From positions 41,820,593 through 41,884,592 of the forward strand of contig NC_065882.2 in NCBI RefSeq assembly GCF_932274485.2: a stretch of 64,000 nt of DNA, read 5' to 3'. Both the position numbers and the translations under genes were made by a program. Below the pieces are notes generated by a model, which was given only the letters and a program-made list of their open reading frames with translations, was not told the origin of the DNA and did no database searches. Positions 46,101 through 51,699 of the stretch are shown piece by piece. The stretch's first letter is position 1. Every line of letters begins with the position of its first letter. Source of the DNA: Patella vulgata (Eukaryota > Mollusca > Gastropoda > Patellidae).

Positions 46101-49031
46101 CAATTTTGTTTTTTTGACAATATTACCTTTTATTTCATCTAAAACTGAAGCTTTTTGAATTGCTGTACCATATTTGATTAAACACTGTATCATACGGGCT
46201 GTATCGTGAGCTAATGAAAACTATTAAAAGAACATTTATAGGTATTAATATAACAAGAAATGTGATTGATATTTGATAAAATGAAAGCAGACAATATGTT
46301 AACATAATTTAATATAATAAGTAAACTGGTGTAAGAATAATCATGATTGTCAGAAAATGATTAATAAGCTGGAACTAGTAGAATATAAGATCTAATATTT
46401 AATTCTTTAAATAATTGTAAATAATCTCACCTCGGCTATTTTACCTTTAACACCTGTATATAATTCTGTACAGTGTTCTATTCTCTTCTGATCTGATAAA
46501 TCTTTTCTAAACACAAACAAAAACAGTCTTAATTCATCAAAATATTACTCTTAAATTTCTTGGTTATTGGACAATAAAATAATTACATGTACAGTGAATT
46601 CTTTGGCACCGACGTGAAACAAGTACATTAAGTTGCGACTATATTGTCCATTTAATCAACAGTGGTCGCAGGATTCTTATTAGCTCCCCCACCCTCTGAA
46701 ATAAGCATTCAATCTATCTTCCATTTCAAGTGTAGTGTACTTACTTTCTCAATTGTTCCCATATAAGTTTAGAATTCTGTATTAGCTGATAATGATTTTT
46801 AGCAATTCTAGAAGCTGTTCTTCTGTCTTTCCAATTCATGTCTTTGGTTTTAGCTTTCTTCACCACTAAAAACCAACATAAAATTAAACCCATATTCAAG
46901 TATTATATACTAATATTATATCAGAAAGTCTGTTTTACAAGAAAAATAATGATGCTATCCTGTATTTCGTGTAGTGTGTAGTGGATATAAACTCTACTCA
47001 TGCAATATGGGTAACACGATTGACTAATTTTGTCACACACGTTAAAAACTAATGAATCTCTGATACTTGATATCAATTTGTTTGAATGAGATCATACAGT
47101 ATGTAGCATCTATTTTGTAATGCACTTACAGGGACATCAGAAACTCAAACATTTTCATACCCAATTCCATAACAGCATGCACTTCATAATCATCCAACAA
47201 TAAATATCATCCAACAATAAAATGTTCTTACTTGTATCATCATGTAACATTGAATGTGAGGCATCTGGTAATTTCTTTTTTTGTAGATTTCTACTCTTCT
47301 CTAAGTTACCTTTAGTCTTCAAGCCTTTCAGTTTCTTAGCGGCTTGTTTGATCTGAAGCTGTCAAATTAATTAATAATAATACTATCTTGACACTGTTTG
47401 CTGTCTTCAAATAATATTACAAACTACACAGAAAATAAGAATCACCAAAGTAGGCAGCGTTTCAATATATTTTATTTTTCTCTGTGAGCGGCCACCTGGT
47501 CACGCTGTGAATTTTTATATACTTTATCTTTATGATCATTAAATAGAATGTCAACAGAAAAGTCAAGGATGTTGTAAATGAATATTCACTGCTGTACCAG
47601 TTATTGTTAATTGTCTGTATTACTAAACCAAAAACAATCTCCGTCTAAATAGATACATGTCCGGCGTATGCAGACCCTTTTCACTAGTATGGACACCCAC
47701 TACAAATCTACGGGGTCAAACCTTTTGTAACTGGTGACCATATTATTTTGTCATTAGCTCCTGCTGGACTATTAAGACATGGTTGGATAAAAGCTCTAAT
47801 TTTTTAGACTATATGTTTATGTTGCAGTGTCAAAAATCATGTGTATATAAATCATTATTTAGACATCCATTAACATGACAAGCCTATAATAAACTCTCTA
47901 GAACATGTAAACAGATTAAAATATGATAGCCATTTAATGATTTAATTTAAAAATTGTGAATCAAATACTGTTGCTACGATAATAAACAATCTAAGCCAAC
48001 ACTTCAAACAGCGATAACGTCACTCAGAATAAAGATATCTGAATGAAATTTTTAATATATTAATTATCTATTTTGGAACTATTATTTCACGAACGGTCCA
48101 GCTCTTTATCTAAATCTTACATAATGCATCTTTAAGTATTTAACTACAATGCTGTTGAACATGCCTTTCTTTATACCTCTGCTAAAGTGTGGAATGAGTT
48201 ACCTGGCCAAGTAAAAAAACTTGAATAATTTTGCAGTTTTTAAACAGAATCTGAAAAGTTGAACTTTTCAAACATGCTTTTAAATAGTGAATATGTTTTC
48301 ATTGTAAATTCTTTAAAACTGGTGTTTTATATTTTATGTATTTTAATTGTAAAAAGCACCCTGAAGCAGCTAAGCTGGAACACTCTGTCGTCAGTGCTAT
48401 ACAAATTGGTTATTATCATTAATACACATGCAGTTGTACAAACCTTAATAGATTTTTTCCTTTCTAATGGTTTTATTGAATCATGTTTCTTTATTGCTGG
48501 TGAATTTTCTTTAGTACATAACTCTAACTCTTCATCTAATAATTTCTTTGACTTTTCTTTAGTTTCTTGTGATATTTTGTTAGTATTCTTCACTGCAAAA
48601 GACTTTTCTGCTCCATCTGGAGTTCCTCTAGCTCGTTGAACAGCTTTCTCAAAAGTCACATCTCCTTTGCGGTTTTTACGTATGCCAGTTGTATGCATAG
48701 TCATCTCTGACATGTGAGCAATTGAACTTATTTCACCAAGTGAATCTGGTGTGCTTCTATCTAGTAAATTTTCTGTCAGATCAAAATGTTTTGATTTATG
48801 TGTGTAATATTTGTCGGTAGAATCATCTAAATTATCTGAAAGTCCATGTTTTTTCTTTTTTGAGGGCGAAATGCTGTCATCCTTGATCATGGAAGGAAGT
48901 GTCATTTTAAGTTTTTCTTTATGTAGAATACTGTTGCCCTCTGGATGACCTCTCATACTTCTATTTTTCTTGGGGGAACCAGATTTCTTTCTCCTTTGAT
49001 TTGGAGTTTCGGAGTATGATATGGTGTCCAT
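9993..49031 (-). CDS. PUM3: PUM3 (Pumilio homolog 3 / Puf-A), 17 coding exons
   Basis: Nucleolar Puf-A family RNA-binding protein; the family (human PUM3, yeast Puf6) works in large-subunit ribosome biogenesis and folds as an L-shaped array of PUM repeats. Exons, 5' to 3' on the minus strand: 49031-48444, 47358-47232, 46865-46745, 46506-46431, 46220-46127, 40709-40643, 39653-39584, 37934-37830, 37611-37508, 37267-37192, 35462-35364, 35138-35004, 32343-32201, 28426-28281, 20106-19948, 19123-19033, 10152-9993. Every junction is AG/GT and all phases agree, giving 2361 nt (786 aa; human about 648). Residues 1-280 are a lysine/serine-rich divergent extension. PUM repeats follow from about 305 (LAHDTARMIQCLIKYG), with diagnostic blocks EGARAVMHCLWHGTAKDRKV, FDCVDDTKIVQKII, QYGRKVLFYILEPRDP, IVEHHVGHLVIKRL and SWAACNRG. 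I matched these to human PUM3 from memory. The gene is bloated by transposons in nearly every large intron. A 5' UTR exon probably lies upstream of 49076. Confidence 0.95.
11371..11568. repeat. palindromic MITE-like unit with one arm partly duplicated
   Basis: The left arm 11371-11436 starts TAAATTCGCGTACCGGTCGG. The right arm ends with its complement (CCGACCGGTACGCGAATTTA, 11549-11568). The inner block GGACCACTATTATTTCCTTG plus AACATCAATAAATTA occurs twice in the right arm (about 11465-11500 and 11512-11545) but once in the left. Very well conserved, so probably young. Confidence 0.82.
11877..12913 (+). mobile_element. pearl-like family B element, both ends present
   Basis: 5' cap GGTTGCCAGGCAACGAAACA with ATACGCCCACAGCAGC, then tandem core units with a period of 149-150 bp (GGGC(C/A)ATAAC starts at 12251, 12400, 12550, 12700), then GGACGGACGGACCGACGGAC, GACGACAATATACG and the hairpin ending GGGCGTATAAAAA. 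No coding capacity. Confidence 0.9.
13126..17156 (+). mobile_element. pearl-like family A element split by a LINE
   Basis: 5' cap (decayed CCAGCGGCTACAACACAGGA) and two core half-units to 13644, the LINE at 13645-16950, then the rest of the core and a 3' cap cut short at CCACAT (17156). Flanked by similar sequence: ATGTAGGCCTACTTTATT at about 13075 and again at about 17155. Confidence 0.85.
13645..16950 (-). mobile_element. degraded LINE (CR1/Jockey-group non-LTR retrotransposon)
   Basis: Minus-strand frames, in order: 16933-16421 has the N-terminus and endonuclease start (LVHINVRSLRKKVDHIVAEL, ITESWL), with RPNSSGGGVVVYVRN; 16279-16010 has the endonuclease end (SDHCPV); 15720-15451 the linker; about 15340-14950 has RT blocks NEWGNYRPVS, FQSGFLQGNST and FCDISKAFDCVWH; 14929-14099 has VRLFADDTSLFL (catalytic FADD), HKHLGL and the C-terminal region. 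A CNCGHPFEDSEHYLLHC zinc-like tail follows in a shifted frame. At least four frame breaks and a missing stretch after NAYILY. It has a poly-T run (poly-A of the minus strand) at 13648-13664 and a target duplication ATCAAAA at 13638-13644 and 16951-16957. Near full length but dead. Confidence 0.9.
17157..18756. other. PUM3 intron 16, no gene recognised
   Basis: AT-rich. A 143-codon open frame at 17836-18267 (plus strand) has no recognisable domain, and I read it as chance. Confidence 0.4.
18764..18951 (-). mobile_element. SINE type 2, head-truncated
   Basis: Contains the tail side (TTTCATTTTCATTTC and GTAGGACGTTAAACCCCATT on the minus strand) and body (ATCCCCTGGCAGTTGGAATT). The tRNA head is missing, as in 5' truncation by incomplete reverse transcription. 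Confidence 0.75.
19033..19123 (-). CDS. PUM3: PUM3 coding exon 16 (91 bp)
   Basis: Encodes VLFSTILLEKVPEGSMKSWA then ACNRGCLILV. Human counterpart: LVEHVGMKNLKSWASVNRGAIIL. Acceptor TATATTATAG, donor GTAAGT. It takes G from exon 15 and leaves AA for exon 17. A family C repeat starts about 50 bp upstream. Confidence 0.93.
19176..19660 (+). mobile_element. family C tandem-core element
   Basis: Begins AACAAGCCAACAGTGAGGTT. Tandem units share ACCAATCAAATTGCTTAT, CTTAGCCTAAGCAGAAAATG and AGTCAAGACATTCACCTAAT. Other copies lie at 25888-26440, 29146-29215, 49208-49430 and 56533-57330 (minus). Ends appear different from the A/B/D families; a CTGT-type microsatellite marks the end in the 56.5 kb copy. 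Confidence 0.7.
19948..20106 (-). CDS. PUM3: PUM3 coding exon 15
   Basis: Encodes VDSTAAMEAIADIAAEPFTT then HIVEHHVGHLVIKRLINQDK. Human counterpart: HIAEHPAGHLVLKWLIEQDK. Acceptor TATATTGTAG, donor GAAG/GTTTGT. A large foldback element begins only about 22 bp upstream of the acceptor. Confidence 0.96.
20129..25876. mobile_element. foldback DNA element interrupted by a second transposon
   Basis: The left arm 20129-20527 (starting ATTGGGTCATTCCACGTCAA) is the reverse complement of 22384-22654 joined to 25751-25876. Middle 20528-22383 holds further inverted copies of the GGATTTTGTAGTGCTCCAGG block (about 21838 against 22378) and no transposase that I can recognise. Non-autonomous, in the intron between PUM3 exons 14 and 15. 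Confidence 0.78.
22656..25748. mobile_element. 3.1 kb non-autonomous DNA transposon with TA target duplication (Tc1/mariner-pogo-like)
   Basis: Terminal inverted repeats CAGTACG(G/C)CCG, similar over about 45 bp, with subterminal copies of ACACGATA/ATCGTGG. TA flanks both ends (22654-22655 and 25749-25750), and the uninterrupted paralogous site (at about 20250) has a single TA. TIRs starting CAGT with a TA duplication fit the pogo side of Tc1/mariner; that assignment is inference. The interior has no convincing transposase. Confidence 0.78.
25888..26440 (+). mobile_element. family C tandem-core element
   Basis: Starts ACAAGCCAACAGTGAGGTTG. Two to three units with CCAATCAAATTGCTTATC, TAAGAGTTATG and GACATTCACCTAATGAACAT. 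It ends near a GTCTGCCCTCTGTTTGCCC stretch, directly before a family D element. Confidence 0.65.
26469..27231 (+). mobile_element. pearl-like family D element, 3' truncated
   Basis: 5' cap GGTTGCCAGAAAACAAAACA with ATACGCCCACGACAGC, then units of about 150 bp (CATAACTCTAGAAGTAAT, AATAATGCATATAAATTTCA, ATCGGATGATAACTTTTGTC). It breaks off at 27231, where an unrelated repeat begins. Confidence 0.78.
27232..27490 (+). repeat. dispersed repeat shared with about 5860-6125
   Basis: Same-orientation similarity to 5860-6125, including GTACTGACTTTAGTAATGAT and TTTACTGGATTAGGATC. Identity unknown. Confidence 0.6.
27488..27880. other. unclassified block with duplicated ACCCACGG(T/C)GACTTTTGTCG
   Basis: The motif occurs at about 27488 and 27533. 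Downstream, a plus-strand frame from 27709 reads MSRPIRQTSPNDGLPSLLND then an acidic DNDSD and stops after 47 residues. It could be the 5' end of a piggyBac-like element (acidic N-terminus after a short terminal region), but no terminal repeat proof. Confidence 0.25.
28165..28316 (-). repeat. minisatellite carrying four copies of the PUM3 exon 14 donor
   Basis: Four imperfect units of about 33-39 bp. Each includes, on the minus strand, ATCTATAAT.ATAC then ACATGTTACAG (ACACATTACAG in one unit) followed by GTAAATT or GTAATT. The right-most unit overlaps the end of exon 14. Spacings between donors are 35, 39 and 33 bp. Confidence 0.88.
28281..28426 (-). CDS. PUM3: PUM3 coding exon 14 with a tandemly duplicated donor
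   Basis: Encodes SKKDMSVRHKELLDQVSPKL then IQYVLDNVKDLVF and TLSIIIHVT. Human counterpart: SKKDTEVRRRELLESISPAL. The last 35 bp and the donor (ACAG/GTAATT) are repeated three more times downstream. Phase to exon 15 fits the first donor, and using later donors brings an early stop. The tail residues LLLTLSIIIHVT fit human LVSDILGSATGD only loosely, so exon growth by the repeat is possible. Confidence 0.88.
28506..29145 (+). mobile_element. pearl-like family D element, 3' truncated
   Basis: 5' cap GGTTGCCAGGCAACAAAAAA with decayed ATGCCAACAGCAGC, then four core units ending in a family C scrap (29146-29215). It lies just upstream of PUM3 exon 14 on the gene strand. Confidence 0.78.
29523..31253. 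mobile_element. 1.7 kb TIR DNA transposon, non-autonomous
   Basis: Ends CAGTGCTTCACGTTT and its complement AAACGTGAAGCACTG; inner similarity extends to AAAAAGCTCTTCTA on both sides. The 6-bp CTACGG flanks both ends (29517-29522, 31254-31259). TIRs beginning CAGTG suggest hAT, which usually makes 8-bp duplications, so the superfamily is unsettled. No transposase recognised inside. Confidence 0.72.
31668..32074 (+). mobile_element. pearl-like family D 3' fragment with hairpin
   Basis: Two to three family D units, then AAATTGTGGACGACGGACGG and hairpin arms ATATGTCCACAT / ATGTGGGCGTAT with tail AAAAA. It shows that the D core uses the same 3' cap as A and B. Confidence 0.8.
32201..32343 (-). CDS. 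PUM3: PUM3 coding exon 13
   Basis: Encodes EILQSLSEIADDQYGRKVLF then YILEPRDP and DVRHILELGDKNL. Human counterpart: NDKYGRKVLLYLLSPRDP. Donor GTAATG, phase 2. The upstream intron holds a 2.1 kb pearl-like element. Confidence 0.96.
32508..32747 (+). mobile_element. pearl-like family B/D 5' fragment
   Basis: Decayed cap ATTGTCAGGCAATAAGATAT and ATGCTCACAGCAGTTAAG, with the following segment present twice (GTCGACAAAGGATGTCACAT at about 32559 and 32588). Broken where a family A cap begins at 32748. Confidence 0.65.
32748..34850 (+). mobile_element. pearl-like family A element, 2.1 kb, both ends present
   Basis: 5' cap CAACGGCTGCCAGGCAGGAT, then about a dozen core half-units alternating the two types, then a short 3' cap (GACAGGGGTGATGACAATAT, hairpin decayed to AAAAAGTGACCGTATAAAAA). 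It expands PUM3 intron 12. Confidence 0.87.
35004..35138 (-). CDS. PUM3: PUM3 coding exon 12
   Basis: Encodes DRKVILKSFKTHILKICKEQ through FDCVDDTKIVQKIILD (45 codons, phase 0). Very close to human DRKVIVKTMK...AAFDCIDDTKLVKQII. Confidence 0.96.
35364..35462 (-). CDS. PUM3: PUM3 coding exon 11
   Basis: Encodes EMIEALREGCVNMVHTREGA then RAVMHCLWHGTAK (33 codons). The CLWHGT block is a hallmark of the Puf-A/Puf6 family. The next intron is short (225 bp). Confidence 0.96.
35561..37074. mobile_element. hAT-type non-autonomous transposon with 8-bp target duplication
   Basis: TIRs CAGTGATGGGATTT and AAATCCCATCACTG, with perfect 8-bp duplication CTATCAAC at 35553-35560 and 37075-37082. Subterminal TGTCCGGA/TGTCGGAC motifs. 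No transposase frame. Located in PUM3 intron 10. The segment 35857-36182 inside has a TATA-like box and AATAAA and may be a further nested insertion. Confidence 0.88.
37192..37267 (-). CDS. PUM3: PUM3 coding exon 10
   Basis: Encodes KEVLLHSMVHRLFFEFFNYA then EGKMKT. Human counterpart: KHSLVHKVFLDFFTYAPPKL. A 1.5 kb hAT-type element ends about 120 bp from this exon. Confidence 0.93.
37508..37611 (-). CDS. PUM3: PUM3 coding exon 9
   Basis: Encodes TQTAKSLDQIIEEQPNKKEI through LLSLID. Human counterpart: HRTLDKVLEVQPEKLELIMDEMK. Donor GTAAGTT, phase 2 at its end. Confidence 0.92.
37830..37934 (-). CDS. PUM3: PUM3 coding exon 8
   Basis: Encodes ESSEVIENVFAEYATGPQKL through FYGPSFVLFQ (35 codons, phase 0 to 0). 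Equivalent to human ASAIVEYAYND...ELYGNTFQLY. Confidence 0.92.
37940..39580. other. PUM3 intron 7, no gene recognised
   Basis: AT-rich sequence with a poly-A run near 39032 and short C-rich runs (39060, 39152). Open frames lack motifs. Confidence 0.4.
39584..39653 (-). CDS. PUM3: PUM3 coding exon 7 (70 bp)
   Basis: Encodes GNKFQRSLILKQLHGKVVKL then IRHK. Human counterpart: IIRSFKGHVRKMLRH. Acceptor TTCTTCTAG, donor GTATGT. Confidence 0.92.
40290..40570 (-). mobile_element. SINE type 2, head-truncated
   Basis: Minus-strand tail TTTCATTTCATTT and GTAGGATGTTAAACCCC, body ATCCCTTGGCAGTTGGAATT and GGTTTCCCCTTGTCAGTG; the tRNA head is missing. It lies beside PUM3 exon 6. Confidence 0.78.
40643..40709 (-). 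CDS. PUM3: PUM3 coding exon 6 (67 bp)
   Basis: Encodes DSIVNLCKSKYGKFVVMKMM then KYG, a PUM-repeat helix equivalent to human DDLVELSKAKYSRNIVKKFL. Found by phase: it needs the single G left by exon 5 and leaves GG for exon 7. Acceptor TTTATACTTAG, donor GTGAGT. It lies 70 bp from a truncated SINE. Confidence 0.92.
41085..41625 (+). mobile_element. pearl-like family B element, both ends present (short)
   Basis: 5' cap GGTTGCCAGGCAATGAAACA with ATACATCCACAGCAAC, two to three core units, then GCAATTGTGGACGTCGGCGG and hairpin arms ATACAACCACAT / ATGTGGGCGTAT. It looks like a low-copy-number core version. Confidence 0.85.
42028..43199 (+). mobile_element. pearl-like family A element, interrupted by a second 5' cap
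   Basis: 5' cap CAGCGGTTGCCAGGCAAGAT with ATGCCCATATTTTGC, then alternating core half-units to ATTGGATAA, where another cap starts. No 3' cap. Confidence 0.82.
43200..43665 (+). mobile_element. pearl-like family A element inside another A core, 3' truncated
   Basis: Cap CCAGCGGCTGCCAGGCAGGA with TACGCCAACATTTTGC (AA in place of the usual CC/CA), followed by core. The same junction, including this variant, is found inverted at about 59960-60015. Confidence 0.82.
43700..44033. other. short unit with 14-15 bp terminal inverted repeats
   Basis: Starts TGTCACGGCGTGTGA and ends TCACACGCGTGACA. It could be a MITE or an old solo LTR (TG...CA ends); no target duplication is evident, so the class is open. 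Confidence 0.35.
44346..44876 (+). mobile_element. pearl-like family A core fragment
   Basis: About three core half-units without caps, bounded on the left by a poly-C run (44326-44341) and on the right by a hAT insertion context. Confidence 0.75.
44926..46058 (+). mobile_element. hAT-family transposon remnant with BED finger, split by a SINE
   Basis: Ends TAGAGCTGCAACGATTC and GAATCGTTGCAGCCCTA with a perfect 8-bp duplication CTGTTGTT (44918-44925, 46059-46066). A plus-strand frame from 45426 reads MADDVLSRPPGHLKCKVWDH then FGVRKNSKDVA. After the SINE it resumes KDVATCRV, a stop where the second BED cysteine belongs, then YTDISHKTGNTTNL. This is the N-terminal BED zinc finger of hAT/ZBED transposases. 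The catalytic part is absent (internal deletion). Confidence 0.9.
45520..45808 (-). mobile_element. SINE type 1 inserted in the hAT BED finger
   Basis: Full-length minus-strand copy: head GTTGGATGGCTGAATGGTTA, box B TTTCGAATCCCC, central CGCCTGTCCAACCTCGTGGG, tail GTGGACGTTAAACCCC plus (TC)n. Target duplication TAAAGATGTGGCAA (45506-45519 and 45809-45822). Confidence 0.92.
46127..46220 (-). CDS. PUM3: PUM3 coding exon 5 (first PUM repeat)
   Basis: Encodes FSLAHDTARMIQCLIKYG then TAIQKASVLDEIK; human PUM3 has FAHDSTRVIQCYIQYG here. Phase 1 at its 3' end. The following intron is 5.4 kb and carries a hAT element, pearl-like copies and two SINEs. Confidence 0.95.
46431..46506 (-). CDS. PUM3: PUM3 coding exon 4
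   Basis: Encodes KDLSDQKRIEHCTELYTGVK followed by GKIAE, just before the first PUM repeat. Acceptor TGTTTAG, donor GTGAGA, phase 0 at its end. Confidence 0.9.
46745..46865 (-). CDS. PUM3: PUM3 coding exon 3
   Basis: Encodes VKKAKTKDMNWKDRRTASRI...KLIWEQLR, equivalent to the human segment ending MWEILRRKD. Acceptor GGTTTTTAG, donor GTAAGT. Confidence 0.9.
47232..47358 (-). CDS. PUM3: PUM3 coding exon 2
   Basis: Encodes IKQAAKKLKGLKTKG...LPDASHSMLHDDT, a basic segment. There are two acceptors 6 bp apart (exon start 47358 or 47352). Both are in phase and differ only by Leu-Gln. The donor leaves phase 1. Confidence 0.85.
48150..48290 (+). mobile_element. LINE C-terminal scrap
   Basis: Translation YNAVEHAFLYTSAKVWNELP then, after a one-base shift, NLNNFAVFKQNLKS. 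This matches the C-terminal block (..AFSYAAPKLWNSLP..FKxxLKTxLF) of CR1/L2-type LINE proteins. Within PUM3 intron 1. Confidence 0.7.
48444..49031 (-). CDS. PUM3: PUM3 coding exon 1
   Basis: Encodes residues 1-196, starting MDTISYSETPNQ and ending ERKKSIK at donor AAG/GTTTGT (phase 0). The exon is Lys/Ser/Asp-rich with several basic runs (SPSKKKKHG, NQRRKKSG), as expected for a nucleolar basic tail. The ATG sits directly behind a good acceptor (TTATCGTTTCAG), so a non-coding upstream exon is likely. An upstream copy of this acceptor and ATG exists 45 bp away (start 49076) and would add 15 in-frame residues. Confidence 0.8.
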
Positions 49032-49110
49032 CTGAAACGATAATACATACATGTAAAGACACATTATGGTGTCCATCTGAAACGATAATACATACATGTA
49101 AAGACACATG
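49021..49110 (-). repeat. 45-bp tandem duplication of the PUM3 acceptor and start codon
   Basis: Two copies (49021-49065 and 49066-49110), identical except for the last base. Each contains, on the minus strand, polypyrimidine, CAG, then ATGGACACCAT. A 45-bp shift keeps the frame, so choice of acceptor would add or omit 15 residues (MDTIMCLYMYVLSFQ). Confidence 0.9.
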
Positions 49111-49207
49111 TGGTTAACATCTATCACAACTCTTATCTCTGGTTAAAATTATTCATACTTATAAACATGCAGATGTTTACTACTTCTGGTGATTTGTAAA
49201 ATCAAGA

Positions 49208-49430
49208 TTAACAAGCCAACAGTCACTCTCACTTAATTAGAACTAAAGTTATCGTGTCCCAAAGCATCAACCAATCAAATTGCTTATCTCTGCTTACCCC
49301 AAGCAGAAAATGCCCATCTTCGAACCCCATCAAGGCATTCACCTAATGAACACCTACACCAAGTTTGAACGTTCTAGCTCAATTAGGAGAGTTATTGTGT
49401 TCCAAAGTCTAGACTGGAATAACCAGACGC
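49208..49430 (+). mobile_element. family C tandem-core fragment
   Basis: Starts AACAAGCCAACAGTCACTCT; about one and a half units (ACCAATCAAATTGCTTATCT, TTCACCTAATGAACACCTAC). It lies between PUM3 exon 1 and its putative first exon. Confidence 0.65.
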
Positions 49431-49956
49431 TAGAAATTGGCATTCTGTTGAGACTTATGCCGTATTTCGCTGGATATAACTGATTTGAAATTAGAGTCAA
49501 AACGGAAACAATTGAATGTAAATAAATTTATATACAATCAGATTACATTATTATATGCATTTGGATCAATTTCTAGGTCCCAAATATTAGCGATTTAGCT
49601 CCTTTAAGTTTGTATTGTTACCATGATTACTAAGCTATATGCTTTAACAATAAATAACATAAAATAATTGGATCAGATCAATACAAGGCAAACATTATTA
49701 ACTTATGGAAATTGTATATGAAGAAACCCTAAGCACCAACCAGCTGCTAATTTATATCTATAAGGAAGTGTGGCTCTATATAGTATATATATTATAATAT
49801 AGAGCAAAGCTCTAAAGCACCGCGCAAATTGTGCAAAGCTCTTTTCCGGTAACACTGGAGCGTAATTGAAAATGTCACCCACAGACTGTTGATTTAAAAA
49901 AAATTCAGCCGGAACCGGATACACTGGGCAAAACAGGCAATGCGCATGTCAACTTA

Positions 49957-50045
49957 CCAAATCTCGTCCAAGCGAGATCACGTAACTAACAAAAATAATT
50001 CTATCCACCAAATCTCGCCCAAGCGAGATTACGCGCCTCATAGAA
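49957..50045 (-). promoter_or_regulatory. candidate PUM3 non-coding first exon with donor
   Basis: On the minus strand a strong donor (TTG/GTAAGTT) falls at 49958/49957, about 925 bp upstream of the exon 1 acceptor. Two similar short hairpins (ATCTCG ... CGAGAT) lie at 49961-49978 and near 50013-50030. Because the PUM3 start codon directly follows an acceptor, an upstream exon is required; this is the best donor I see. Transcript data would decide. Confidence 0.3.
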
Positions 50046-51339
50046 CTATTTCTATGACGCGTCTAATGAATGACGTCACATATTTTTTACGTCAATGAAA
50101 ATAATTCTCACACTTTTTTGTTCTTTTTTTAAAAACAAAATTAATGTATAAAATTTATATCTCAATAAAAACTAAATTATTTAATATTTTTTGTATCACT
50201 TGAGAAAATTAATTATGAATGAAGGTTTTATATTTAACAATAATCAGCTTCGCTCTACTCAGGCAATGCCTGTTACATATTATATTTCCTGCACATCTAG
50301 TAACGAAGCCATTCTATGCATGTTACTTACCTGTAAATTATGGCTATGATATTGTTAAGTTTGTATTGTTACAGTGATTACTAAAAAATAATATGCTTTA
50401 ATAATAAATTACATAAAATAATTGGTCCGAGTTGTCTGGATGATACCGTCGTATGTTTACAACATAAAAGTGCACGAGTGACCATCAAGACTAAAAGATA
50501 TCATTGCACACAATATTTAAACAAATTGCTTTCCATAGAACTGTTGTGATTAAATTAATGGTTTCAATTACTAAATGCCAAGTAAAATAAATCTATTATA
50601 GGCCTAATAAAATATACGGTAAAAAAAAAAAAAAGATTACTCCGTCTTACTCTCAATCATGCCATAATCTCACAACTTCGCGTAGAAATTTCCAGCTAAC
50701 ATTATAGTACGATAGGAAATAATATTGATATACCTCTGGCGGTAAATATTCACTTAATTTTATTCTTTTGACTTTGGTGTGTCTCTACTCTAGGCCTATT
50801 TTGTTTTCTTCATCACATTCATGAAAACAAAACCACGTTTCAAAGCGCGGTACATGTTTCCGATTGTCGTAAATATGAGGCTTTGAAAAATAATAAAAAT
50901 ATTGATAGGCCTATGTGTTGTTTAATTGTTGTTAATGTTTTTCTTTTTGATAAGTCTATTTTAAAGCCAAGAATAAAATTGTTGGTTTCAAACATATAAT
51001 CGATACTATTTTATTTTTGTTTTACCTATCACCCAGACACTAACATTGTATTTCCAATCCTTGAAATTATTTGTAAGCCTGGATAATTAAGATTTTCACT
51101 TTTATTTACGACAACTGAGGAACACTGACCTTTGGTTAGACTGGATATAGTTCTATGATGCGACTTAATGAGTCCCAAATATTAACTTTTTTCTTCCGTC
51201 AAATTAAACTCTAAAACATTTTTTTCATTTATTAGAAAAATAAATAAAGACGTTTAAATTATTTGTAGGTAAAAGTCATTTCCTATTTAGTGTAAAATTC
51301 ACCATTTAGCCCGAATCAGTAACGTCTTATATAAACAAA
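50046..51339. other. PUM3-AK3 intergenic interval, no gene recognised
   Basis: Very AT-rich with poly-A near 50620. No motif beyond scattered AT microsatellite. Probably holds the upstream promoter parts of both genes. Confidence 0.4.
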
Positions 51340-51554
51340 CAATGCACGCGCTATTGAGCCAATGATTGACGCCGCGTGATGTGACGTAACATGTCGAAAC
51401 AGTCATCTGTTACAGAGATATTAGAAAATCTCTGTGAAACAGATTGGCACACCACCTGGTTGCGGTGGATGAAAAAAAAATGCTTTCCGGGTCACCGTAT
51501 CCGCACAAGTGACCGAATCAGCTGATCACTTTCGCTGTCAATCAATTCCCAGAA
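51340..51554 (+). promoter_or_regulatory. probable adenylate kinase promoter / 5' UTR
   Basis: This block is less AT-rich than its surroundings. It holds a CRE-like TGACGTAA near 51382, an ETS-like TTTCCGG near 51484 and CAGCTGATCA near 51522, ending at the kinase ATG. No TATA box is evident. The motifs are weak one by one; the call rests on position. Confidence 0.35.
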
Positions 51555-51699
51555 ATGATATCTAAGATATTTCGTACAATAATTATTGGACCCCCTGGTT
51601 CTGGTAAAGGAACTATTTCAACGCGAATAGTGAAGGATTTTGGCATGAAACACTTATCAAGTGGCGATATTTTACGTAAACAGATATTGGATGGTACAG
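51555..51699 (+). CDS. AK3: adenylate kinase coding exon 1
   Basis: Starts [20 protein letters not shown] and ends LRKQILDGT at donor ACAG/GTGCGA (phase 1). The start is the only ATG close upstream of the P-loop, and it gives the leader length normal for the family. Confidence 0.92.
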
